Positions 1-8,163 of a stretch of 8,188 bases of DNA are shown piece by piece; the stretch's first letter is position 1, and every line of letters begins with the position of its first letter. Below the pieces are notes generated by a model. The model did not search any database and was not told the origin of the DNA. It saw nothing but the letters and a program-made list of their open reading frames with translations. Source of the stretch: Deltaproteobacteria bacterium (GTDB taxonomy: Bacteria; Myxococcota; UBA796; SXON01); NCBI GenBank assembly GCA_947483545.1, contig CANKNP010000244.1, positions 1 to 8,188 on the forward strand, in the 5' to 3' direction. The position numbers and the translations under genes are program-made.

Positions 1-96
1 CACGCGATGGAGCTGGCCCGGCGGTTTGATCGGGTGCTTCGGTTGAAGGACGGGAAGTTGGTGGCGGATCTGGAGCCGGCGGTTTCGGCGGTTTGA
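1..96 (+). CDS. ABC transporter ATP-binding protein, C-terminal 31 residues (5'-truncated by the window)
   Basis: The frame is open from base 1 and stops at TGA 94-96. The visible tail contains HAMELARRFDRVLRLKDGKL, typical of the end of the LolD/MacB/FtsE-type ATPase family. There the switch histidine (probably residue 1 here) is followed by a helix carrying 'A.R.DRVL.L.DG.L'. These ATPases power export or lipoprotein-release permeases at the cytoplasmic membrane. Walker A, signature and Walker B motifs lie outside the window, so the exact subfamily and substrate cannot be told. No gene continues on this strand for about 450 bp, so this is probably the last gene of its unit. Confidence 0.75.
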   Translation, partial: HAMELARRFDRVLRLKDGKLVADLEPAVSAV

Positions 97-202
97 CCCT
101 GGGCGGCCACAGAGGCTGGGCAACAATCGGACTGGGCGGAGGGAGGTGCTTCACAAAAGGATGGTTTGAACCGCGGGGTTTCGGCCACGGTCGCGTTGAC
201 CA

Positions 203-271
203 GGGCGGCCACAGGGGCCACCCCTACGCAGGGCCAATCGGGTGCGTAGGGGCGGGCCCCCGTGCCCGCCC
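203..271. repeat. Imperfect palindrome, MITE-like or REP-like dispersed repeat
   Basis: The left arm (203-230) begins GGGCGGCCACAGGGGCCA and ends CCCCTACGCA. The right arm (243-271) begins TGCGTAGGGGCGGGCCCC and ends GTGCCCGCCC. The reverse complement of the right arm matches the left with a few mismatches and one or two single-base gaps, around a 12-base centre. From memory, elements with this 'CGTAGGGGCGG...CCGCCC' look occur in multiple copies in many GC-rich environmental genomes. No transposase is encoded here. Copy number in this genome cannot be seen. Confidence 0.6.
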
Positions 272-385
272 TGCGAAACCCAGCGTCCCGAACGCCTCGG
301 CCTCGGTTGGACCCTGGCGGAAACTCCGTAGATTTGAAGCGGCGTTTCACGGCCCGCTTCGAACCCTGCGGGAAAGGACCGAGCC

Positions 386-431
386 GCCGCCTATCCGCGC
401 GCTCGGCAAACCTCGCGCGCGGATTGGCGGT
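386..431. repeat. Strong stem-loop with 16-17 bp arms
   Basis: Bases 387-402 (CCGCCTATCCGCGCGC) pair with 415-430 (GCGCGCGGATTGGCGG) with one mismatch. A further G-T pair (386/431) extends the stem, and the loop is 12 bases. No T-run follows on either strand, so a classical intrinsic terminator is not supported. It could still stop or stabilise the transcript of the upstream ABC gene, or be a protein-binding or REP-type palindrome. Confidence 0.6.
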
Positions 432-554
432 CTCGTAGCGCCCGGGCCGGCCCCGTGCCTCGAAGATCGAACATAACTGAGGGGCTCAGAATTGTTCCAT
501 TGCGAGCACACCGTGGGGTTGTGGGATACCTTCCCGGGTTCACGCCCGAGACGT

Positions 555-1391
555 ATGACCATTACCGAAAAAGCCTATAAGAACCTCAATTTTCTGACCA
601 GCGAAGACGCCCGGACCATCCGGATGCTCTGTGAGTATGAGGAGCCCCAGCAGCGGTTTCTCGCGCACGGCGTGCAGGACACGATCGTGGTGTTCGGCTC
701 CGCCCGGGTCAAGTCCGTGGCCCAGTCCGGCGAGGCGTTGGGCGAGGCGGAGCACCAACTCAAGATCTACGTCGAGGGCGCGGCGCCGCGCCCGGACCAC
801 GTCCAGCATCTCCAGCATGCGCTGCGACAGGCCCAACGTGCCAATCGGATCGCCCGTTACTACGACGAGACGCGGCAGCTCGCCGAGCGACTGACCCGCT
901 GGAGCCTCGGCCGCGAGCGCCCCTACTACATCTGCTCGGGCGGCGGGCCTGGCATCATGGAGGCCGCGAACCGCGGTGCGTCGGACGTTCCCGGCGGCCG
1001 CAGCGTCGCGCTCGGCATCTCGCTCCCCTTTGAGGAGAAGGTGAACGCCTACGCGACGCAAGAGCTGGCGTTTGAGTTTCACTACTTCTTCATGCGCAAG
1101 TACTGGTTCGCGTACCTCGCCAAAGCGATGGTCATCATGCCCGGCGGGTTTGGTACGCTGGACGAGCTGGCGGAGATCCTCACGCTTCGCCAGACCGGGA
1201 AGATCACCAAGCGGCTCCCGATGGTGCTGTATGGCAAGGATTACTGGGACGAGGTGATCGACATGGACGCGATGGTGGAATGGGGCACGATCTCCGAGAA
1301 GGACATGCTGCTCATGCACCGCGCCGATTCGGTCGAAGATGCTTTCCACTTTCTCACCCACGCGATTGAAGCCAATGAGGAGAGCGCATGA
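555..1391 (+). CDS. LOG-family (TIGR00730-type) nucleotide-processing Rossmann-fold protein
   Basis: The product is 278 residues from ATG 555, starting MTITEKAYKNLNFL. The frame stays open upstream to a TTG at 492, but the extra 21 residues look like non-coding translation, so ATG 555 is preferred; its ribosome-binding site is weak. The fold is shown by the nucleotide-binding segment SGGGPGIMEAANRGA (about 128-142) and the family signature PGGFGTLDE (196-204). An Arg-Lys pair (181-182) also matches the conserved 'M..RK' element. Characterised LOG proteins are cytosolic phosphoribohydrolases that release the base from (cytokinin) nucleoside 5'-monophosphates. The N-terminal region and the insert at about 50-120 make this longer than the roughly 190-residue short form, resembling the long bacterial branch whose substrate is less certain. 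The last four bases overlap the ferredoxin start (ATGA), so the two are probably co-translated. Confidence 0.88.
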   Translation: MTITEKAYKNLNFLTSEDARTIRMLCEYEEPQQRFLAHGVQDTIVVFGSARVKSVAQSGEALGEAEHQLKIYVEGAAPRPDHVQHLQHALRQAQRANRIARYYDETRQLAERLTRWSLGRERPYYICSGGGPGIMEAANRGASDVPGGRSVALGISLPFEEKVNAYATQELAFEFHYFFMRKYWFAYLAKAMVIMPGGFGTLDELAEILTLRQTGKITKRLPMVLYGKDYWDEVIDMDAMVEWGTISEKDMLLMHRADSVEDAFHFLTHAIEANEESA

Positions 1392-1780
1392 CACCGTTCG
1401 GACTCCGCAACAAGTTGAAGGCCATGCTCGGACGGCCCACGAGCGGCGAGCGCGTCGATGAGCGTGTGCCCATCACATTCGTCACGCCGGACGGCAAGGA
1501 GACCCAAGTCAAGTCCGAGCTCCGATACACGTTGGTGATGGCGAGCCAGACGTTGGAGATGCCCATCCACACGGGCTGTCCGGACGGTCACTGCGGAAAT
1601 TGCCTGGTGGACGTGCTCGATGGCACGGGCATCGGCGAACCGAGCGTTGGGGAGGCCAAACTGTTGGCGGACAAGACCGAGAAGGGCGTCCGGTTGGCCT
1701 GTCACGCCCGGGTCGTCGGCCCGGGTGCAAAGATCCGGATTCGCGAGGTCTGGTCGATGGACTCGGTGCGCGGGGAGTAG
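1388..1780 (+). CDS. Plant-type [2Fe-2S] ferredoxin
   Basis: The product is 130 residues, starting at ATG 1388 inside the TGA of the LOG gene. The cluster ligands are Cys64, Cys69, Cys72 and Cys105 (C-x4-C-x2-C-x32-C; local sequence HTGCPDGHCGNC then RLACHARV). This is the fold of one-electron carrier ferredoxins and of ferredoxin domains in oxygenases. The beta-grasp domain starts near residue 27 (VPITFVTPDGKE). The first 25 residues form an extra basic, possibly helical segment (MTPFGLRNKLKAMLGR). There is no signal peptide, so it should be cytosolic. No reductase or oxygenase gene is adjacent, so its electron donor and acceptor are unknown. Its TAG stop directly abuts the stop of the opposing ygfZ gene. 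Confidence 0.9.
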   Translation: MTPFGLRNKLKAMLGRPTSGERVDERVPITFVTPDGKETQVKSELRYTLVMASQTLEMPIHTGCPDGHCGNCLVDVLDGTGIGEPSVGEAKLLADKTEKGVRLACHARVVGPGAKIRIREVWSMDSVRGE

Positions 1781-2755
1781 CTACCCGAACGGCAGGTCGG
1801 ACACCACCGCCGTTCCCTCGCCCACCTGAACGACCTTCCCCGGCTCCCACGCCACCTTACGCAGCAGCACCAGCGCGCGCGCAAACCCGTCCTCTTGAAC
1901 CCCTGAGAGCACGGTGCCCACGACATCCTCGCCGATCTTGACCTCTGTGCCGGGCCCGAGCTGCCCCGCCGAGGTCAGGCCCCACACCTGCTTGTTCACC
2001 TGCCCCATCACGTCGATGCGGTTGATGACCTCCTGCCCGAGGTAACAACCCTTCTCAAAGTTGCACATTCTCGGGACGACGCGCATCTCGTGGGGCAGCG
2101 CGCGCTCGCCCATGTCCACCGGCCAGCGGACCAGGCCGGCTTCGATGCGGAGGCGTTCCAACGTCGCCGGGGCGCACAGCGGCAGGCCCAAACGCGCGAC
2201 CATCTCCTCGGCGTCGACGTTGGGCACGCAGACGTCGAAGCCACCGGCCACGCTCCGAGCCCGGCGGGTGACCGTCGCCCGGGTCAGGTCCCCGTCGATG
2301 GCCAGCACGTCGCCCTCCGTCGCAGGCACCGGCAAGGAGGCCGCTTCGAGCACGGCGGCGGCCCCCGGCCCTTGGACCGTGTACACCCGAAAATCCTCGG
2401 AGACATCGGTCAGCTCGACATCGTCGAAGATGATGTACTTCTCGTAGCGCGCCAGGAATTGCGCGACGGTGACGCCTTCGAGGGTCACCCGGAAGGTGCC
2501 GCCGACCTCCGGGGCGTCGCCCAAACACGCGAGGTCGAGCAGCCCCTGGATCCGGGCCTTCTCGTCCACCATCGCGTTCTGGTTCATCCGCCCGACGGGC
2601 AGGTTGCGCACGTTGTTCGTGAACATCCCGTTGCAGAAGCGCCGCGCGTCCGGCCCCACGAACGTGAGGATGCCTTCCGGGCCGAGGAACAGGCCCGCGT
2701 CCGCACGCACCTGGGCGACTTCGGCGAAGAGCGCTTGGGCGCTGAGGTCTCCCAC
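1781..2755 (-). CDS. ygfZ: Folate-binding protein YgfZ (GcvT-like; Fe-S cluster repair and tRNA modification)
   Basis: The product is 324 residues, close to the E. coli protein (326). The decisive signature is KGCYLGQE (235-242) with its conserved Cys237. It is preceded by the GcvT-like folate-binding domain and followed by a C-terminal beta-barrel (about 255-324). The N-terminal 'FVGPDARRFCNGMFTNNV' block matches the family's 'L.V.G.D...FLQG..T.DV' region. E. coli YgfZ binds tetrahydrofolate and supports several Fe-S enzymes, including the tRNA methylthiotransferase MiaB; it acts in the cytosol. The start is GTG 2755, chosen because it fits the family N-terminus and has GGGGAG 8 bases upstream. 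Only 2 bp separate it from the TAA of the proline-rich gene, so the two form an operon. It converges on the ferredoxin gene with no spacer. Confidence 0.92.
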   Translation of the reverse strand: MGDLSAQALFAEVAQVRADAGLFLGPEGILTFVGPDARRFCNGMFTNNVRNLPVGRMNQNAMVDEKARIQGLLDLACLGDAPEVGGTFRVTLEGVTVAQFLARYEKYIIFDDVELTDVSEDFRVYTVQGPGAAAVLEAASLPVPATEGDVLAIDGDLTRATVTRRARSVAGGFDVCVPNVDAEEMVARLGLPLCAPATLERLRIEAGLVRWPVDMGERALPHEMRVVPRMCNFEKGCYLGQEVINRIDVMGQVNKQVWGLTSAGQLGPGTEVKIGEDVVGTVLSGVQEDGFARALVLLRKVAWEPGKVVQVGEGTAVVSDLPFG

Positions 2756-2757
2756 GC

Positions 2758-3381
2758 TTACGACTCCCCGTCGCGCTTCGGAAGCGGTGGGGGCAAGTGA
2801 GCTTCCCCGGGCGAGATCGTCGGCTGGGGTGCGAGCATCCGGGGCCGCGGCGGGCCGCCTGGGTTCAACGTGATCGTGCCCGGAGGGGGCGCAGGGGGAG
2901 GGGGCAGCGGGGGCAACTCGGGCACCTTGCCCCTCTCTAGGATCGTGGTGGCACCTGGAATTTCACCGCCCACATCGATGCCGACAGTCGCGCTGTCCGG
3001 GCTGCCGGGTGGCGGCAGCGAAGCACGACCGGGCGGCAGCGAAGCCTTCGGGGCGCTCCCTGGGGCGAGCGAGGCCCTGCCAGGCGCCGGGGGCAACGCG
3101 CCTGGGGTCAGTGAGGCTTTGCCAGGGGGCGGCGGGGGTGGGGCGGGGAACGGCGAGCCGGCGGGCCGTTCGCTTCGCTGCGTCAGCTCGTACTCCAGCA
3201 TGGTGAGGCTCGCCTTGGTCTGAGCGCCGGAGGCGGGTGCGGGGGGCAGGCCCTCGATGTCGTCCGGGTCGGCCTTCTTGCCGCGGAACAGGAACGCTGC
3301 AATCACGATCAGGAGCACGAAGAAGGCGAGGCAACAGCACGCCGATCCGACGAGGGGTGCGAGGCTGGCGATGGTCGACAT
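2758..3381 (-). CDS. Single-pass membrane protein with Cys-rich anchor and proline-rich cytoplasmic tail (unknown function)
   Basis: The product is 207 residues from ATG 3381; a GGAG lies 5 bases upstream. The open frame extends to 3510, but that part crosses the 34-bp tandem repeats and is rejected. A short N-terminus leads into one hydrophobic helix (about 13-32) that begins with three consecutive cysteines (15-17), then the stop-transfer FRGKK. The rest, about 170 residues, is Pro/Gly/Ala-rich and probably disordered. It has poly-Pro runs (PPPPPP near 81-86) and five [KR]ASL motifs (starting at 56, 88, 102, 112 and 119). Positive charge after the helix suggests a cytoplasmic tail. I do not recognise a family. 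The protein is co-transcribed with ygfZ, but that need not mean shared function. Composition is biased enough that homology searches may mislead. Confidence 0.7.
   Translation of the reverse strand: MSTIASLAPLVGSACCCLAFFVLLIVIAAFLFRGKKADPDDIEGLPPAPASGAQTKASLTMLEYELTQRSERPAGSPFPAPPPPPPGKASLTPGALPPAPGRASLAPGSAPKASLPPGRASLPPPGSPDSATVGIDVGGEIPGATTILERGKVPELPPLPPPPAPPPGTITLNPGGPPRPRMLAPQPTISPGEAHLPPPLPKRDGES
2764..2769 (-). promoter_or_regulatory. Ribosome-binding site for the GTG start of ygfZ
   Basis: On the minus strand the sequence reads GGGGAG, 8 bases before GTG 2755. It lies inside the last codons of the upstream proline-rich gene, so ygfZ is probably translationally coupled to it. It supports the non-ATG start. 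Confidence 0.6.
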
Positions 3382-3386
3382 CGGAT

Positions 3387-3390
3387 CTCC
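3387..3390 (-). promoter_or_regulatory. Ribosome-binding site deciding the start of the proline-rich membrane protein
   Basis: The minus strand reads CGGAG, then 5 bases (ATCCG), then ATG at 3381-3379. This favours ATG 3381 over the longer frame opening at 3510. Confidence 0.55.
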
Positions 3391-3441
3391 GGGGCCGTGG
3401 GAATAACCCCGGCTTGGCCGACCCGACGGAATCCAAGTCCC

Positions 3442-3572
3442 TCGAAAGGGAGCCCCTCCCGATCGTTGGGATCCATCGAACGGGAGGCCCCCCCGATCGT
3501 TGGGATCCATCGAACGGGAGGCCCTCCCGATCGTTGGGATCCATCGAAAGGGAGGCCCCCCCGATCTTTCGG
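3442..3572. repeat. 34-bp tandem repeat array, three full units plus a partial fourth
   Basis: Units begin at 3442, 3476, 3510 and 3544, exactly 34 bases apart. Each reads tcgaa(a/c)gggag(c/g)ccc, then (c/t)cccgatcgttgggatcca. Units 1-3 differ from one another at only one to three positions. Unit 4 matches through gatc (about 3566) and then decays. A degenerate remnant may lie just upstream (cccgacggaatccaa, 3422-3436). Every full unit contains the palindromes CGATCG and GGATCC and a GGGAGG/CCTCCC-like inverted pair. Because 34 is not a multiple of 3, the array cannot encode a constant peptide repeat. It occupies the 242-bp space between two divergently transcribed units. Confidence 0.9.
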
Positions 3573-3614
3573 GTGGCGTGTCGGGAGGGCCGCCGAGATA
3601 GCCCTGGCCGTTCT

Positions 3615-3620
3615 GGAGGT
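3615..3620 (+). promoter_or_regulatory. Ribosome-binding site supporting a TTG start of the polytopic membrane protein
   Basis: GGAGGT ends 3 bases before TTG 3624. The spacing is short but the match to the Shine-Dalgarno core is perfect. There is no in-frame ATG in the right place. A GTG at 3573 lacks such a site and would add an unlikely Arg-rich leader. Confidence 0.5.
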
Positions 3621-3623
3621 CCC

Positions 3624-4223
3624 TTGCCGCTGCCCCTCGCTCCCGTCGCTGACCTGCTCGGCCCGCTCAAGGGCGTAGCGGGCCCGGTCCTGCCGGGGGT
3701 CTACCTGGTCCTCGGTATCTGCTCGCTGGGGTGGGGTGCGGGAGTGTGGCGCTGGGTGCGCATCGCCTCAGGGATCTTCTTCGGGGTCGCGCTCGGCGTG
3801 CAGCTCGGCGTGGCGATGAAAGATCCGCAGATGGGGCTGTTCGCCGGGGCGGTGTTTGCGGTGGGCGCTGCCGTGGTCTTTTACCTCGTCGAGCGTGCTG
3901 CCATCGCGGTCCTCGGGGGGGCGGTGGCGGGGCTCTTGGCGTCTGTCATCTGGCCGCTCGCACAGCACGGGCAGGCAGCCACGCCGGTGGTGCTGGGGGG
4001 CGCGGGGCTCGTGGGGACACTGCTCGGCGCGTTCTTGCACCAGCCCGCGATCAAAGGCGTGACGGCGATGTTCGGGGCGTTCCTGGTGACACAGGCTTTC
4101 GGGTACGGCGACCGGGCGGAGGTGATCCTTGGGTTGGGCGCCGCCGGTTGGGCGTGGCAGATGTGGGGGAAGGGGGGAACGGCGGGCACAGAGCCAAAGG
4201 CAAAGAAGAAGGCGAAGAGTTGA
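3624..4223 (+). CDS. Polytopic membrane protein, about seven hydrophobic segments (possibly DUF4203/TMEM198-like)
   Basis: The product is 199 residues if it starts at TTG 3624, which has GGAGGT just upstream. The open frame extends back to 3237 but there translates the 34-bp repeats and overlaps the opposing gene, so that part is not used. Hydrophobic segments lie at about 22-41, 46-64, 71-88, 91-112, 119-138, 144-160 and 165-181. They are rich in Gly and Ala with little polar content. The protein ends in a soluble basic tail (EPKAKKKAKS). Repeated Gly-rich helices with short loops resemble the DUF4203/TMEM198 type of small membrane protein, but this is a visual impression. No transport or catalytic motif is seen. 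Its TGA overlaps the TTG start of the following epimerase/reductase gene. Confidence 0.65.
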   Translation: MPLPLAPVADLLGPLKGVAGPVLPGVYLVLGICSLGWGAGVWRWVRIASGIFFGVALGVQLGVAMKDPQMGLFAGAVFAVGAAVVFYLVERAAIAVLGGAVAGLLASVIWPLAQHGQAATPVVLGGAGLVGTLLGAFLHQPAIKGVTAMFGAFLVTQAFGYGDRAEVILGLGAAGWAWQMWGKGGTAGTEPKAKKKAKS

Positions 4224-5200
4224 AAACCTGGCTGGTGACCGGCGCGACCGGGTTCGTCGGGGCGAACCTCGTGCGGGTGATGTTGGGGCGGGGGGACAGG
4301 GTCAAGTGCCTTGTGCGAAAAGCCAACCGATGCGTCGAAGGCCTCGATGTGGAGCTTATCAGCACGGGGTTCGAGGACACGGCGGGGCTCACCTCCGCGG
4401 CGCGTGGCACGGACGGGGTGCTGCACGTCGCAGGGACGTTCGACCCGGGCCCAAAGGGCGAGGCCCTGATGCGTCAGATCCACGTGGATGCCGCCGCCAG
4501 CTTGCTCAGCGCCGCGCAGGCCGCCGATGTCCCGTTCCTCTACTGCTCGTCCAGCATCACGCTCGGGTACGGGCCGATCGACGCGCCAGGGGATGAAGAC
4601 ACGCCGCTCAACCCCGACGCGCTCTACGGCACGCGAGGGCCACTACGGGCGTACTACGAGACGAAATTGGCGGGTGAACGGCTCACGGGGGCGGGGGGGG
4701 GCGTGATCGTGAACCCCGACTTTGTGCTGGGCCCCTGGGACGTGAAGCCGACCAGCGGGCAATCGCTGCTCACGCTCGCCAAGCATCCGCTCCCGTTCTA
4801 CCCCCGGGGGGGCAAGTGCTTCATCGACGCCGAGGACACGGCCTGGGGTCACATCCACGCTGTAGAGCGAGGCCGCCCTGGCCAACGCTACCTGCTCGGG
4901 AACCACAATCTCAGCTACCGCGACTTCTTGCACATGGCCGCGGGAATTCTCGGCCGACGCCCACCGCAGCTCCCCGTCCCGGACCTTGCGATCGGCGCGA
5001 TCGGCCGTGCCGGGACGATGCTCCAACGTCTGGATCCCCACCGCTTCGCGGGGCTCGACCCCGCCCTGCTCCGAGCGATGCGCGAGGGCCGATACCGCTC
5101 CGGGGCCAAGGCTCGGGCCGAGCTCCAGGTGCCGGTGACCCCGATGGAGACGACGATCCGGAGGACTCTGGCTTGGTTTCGGGGGGAGGGGTATTTGTGA
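4220..5200 (+). CDS. NAD(P)-dependent epimerase/reductase, extended SDR (dihydroflavonol-reductase/HpnA-like)
   Basis: The product is 326 residues from TTG 4220. Read as MKTWLVTGATGFVGANLVR, it begins exactly where extended SDRs begin. No ATG or GTG fits, and a purine-rich AAGGCGAAGAG lies directly before it. Seen motifs are the dinucleotide-binding TGATGFVG (7-14), the catalytic Ser in CSSS (109-112) and the YxxxK pair Tyr145/Lys149 in YYETK. The segment NPDFVLGPWDVKPTSG (165-180) is characteristic of the branch holding dihydroflavonol 4-reductase-like enzymes and the hopanoid-associated sugar epimerase HpnA. The substrate cannot be read from sequence. No hopanoid, sugar or polyketide gene is nearby to guide it. 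The enzyme should be cytosolic. The TTGA overlap with the membrane protein gene implies coupled translation. It ends 12 bp from the end of gyrA, which is convergent. Confidence 0.85.
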   Translation: MKTWLVTGATGFVGANLVRVMLGRGDRVKCLVRKANRCVEGLDVELISTGFEDTAGLTSAARGTDGVLHVAGTFDPGPKGEALMRQIHVDAAASLLSAAQAADVPFLYCSSSITLGYGPIDAPGDEDTPLNPDALYGTRGPLRAYYETKLAGERLTGAGGGVIVNPDFVLGPWDVKPTSGQSLLTLAKHPLPFYPRGGKCFIDAEDTAWGHIHAVERGRPGQRYLLGNHNLSYRDFLHMAAGILGRRPPQLPVPDLAIGAIGRAGTMLQRLDPHRFAGLDPALLRAMREGRYRSGAKARAELQVPVTPMETTIRRTLAWFRGEGYL

Positions 5201-5212
5201 CTCTCCCGCCCC

Positions 5213-7759
<2,547 letters not shown>

Positions 7760-7883
7760 AGCAAGGTCCGCAGGGAGGGCGCGGTCTATCCCGGGGAGGG
7801 GGTCTTGACGACGCCTCTCGCTGTCGGCAGGGTTGACGAGTCGAGGGCTGGTGGCGGCGGGGAGTTCGATCCTACGGGGAGCC

Positions 7884-7964
7884 ATCCGCCGCCGAGTACG
7901 GCGGCACCTTCTCCCGGAGGGAGAAGCGTAGGACCCAGTTTGGGACTCCGGACGATGGGACTAC
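7884..7964. repeat. 81-bp composite repeat, copy 1 (two hairpins plus a 38-bp element)
   Basis: Hairpin 1 is GCCGCCG (7888-7894), loop AGTA, CGGCGGC (7899-7905). Hairpin 2 is CCTTCTCCC (7907-7915), loop GGA, GGGAGAAG (7919-7926). Then comes a 38-bp element (7927-7964) starting (c/g)gtaggacccagtttggg and ending gatgggactac. Its ends are imperfect inverted repeats: GTAGGACCCA against the reverse complement of TGGGACTAC. It is identical to copy 2 except for one base (C at 7927). Confidence 0.85.
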
Positions 7965-8049
7965 CCTTCTCCCGCTCCGCCTCATCTGGGTACACAGTTG
8001 ACAAGTCGAGGGATGGGCGCTGGGGACACCGATTTCACGGGGAGCCCTC

Positions 8050-8130
8050 ATCCGCCGCCGAGTACGGCGGCACCTTCTCCCGGAGGGAGAAGGGTAGGAC
8101 CCAGTTTGGGACTCCGGACGATGGGACTAC
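8050..8130. repeat. 81-bp composite repeat, copy 2
   Basis: It matches 7884-7964 at 80 of 81 positions. Here hairpin 2 is perfect: CCTTCTCCC (8073-8081), GGA, GGGAGAAGG (8085-8093). Hairpin 1 is at 8054-8071. The double-hairpin part (ctcatccgccg...caccttctcccggagg) resembles REP-type elements that I recall as scattered through many proteobacterial genomes. Confidence 0.85.
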
Positions 8131-8163
8131 TCAGCACGCGCAGCCCCCGCCCGCGCTCGCTCA

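Larger units (their letters stand above)
97..554. other. Gene-free region with repeats, upstream of the LOG-family gene
   Basis: Open frames here (93-476 plus, 347-562 minus) read as low-complexity Gly/Arg/Pro protein with no recognisable domain. They run straight through palindromic repeats, so I do not call them genes. The stretch holds an imperfect palindrome (203-271) and a 16-17 bp stem-loop (386-431). It also holds recurrences of a gttgacc..gggcgg core near 91, 195 and 305. The promoter of the downstream LOG-ferredoxin pair should lie in its 3' part, but I see no convincing -35/-10 pair. Confidence 0.6.

Noticed and set aside
93..476. A 127-codon plus-strand frame after the ABC gene.
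   Set aside because: It is Gly/Arg/Pro-rich, runs through the palindrome at 203-271 and the stem-loop at 386-431, and has no domain.
540..1394. A 284-codon minus-strand frame opposite the LOG gene.
   Set aside because: It is an antisense shadow with no recognisable motif, while the opposite strand carries complete family signatures.
3382..3510. N-terminal extension of the proline-rich membrane protein through the 34-bp repeats.
   Set aside because: The repeat period is not a multiple of 3, and a good ribosome-binding site and hydrophobic N-terminus mark ATG 3381.
3731..4219. An in-frame 163-residue N-terminal extension of the epimerase/reductase, suggesting a fusion.
   Set aside because: It is Arg/Gly/Ala-rich translation of the membrane-protein gene in another frame. 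The SDR fold begins cleanly at TTG 4220.
7998..8003. A TTGACA hexamer that looks like a sigma-70 -35 box, with TTGACG in the upstream copy.
   Set aside because: No -10 hexamer lies at 16-18 bases. It points away from gyrA and is part of the duplicated repeat.
7786..8004. A 72-codon minus-strand frame upstream of gyrA.
   Set aside because: It is composed of hairpin-repeat translation with no family resemblance or ribosome-binding site.
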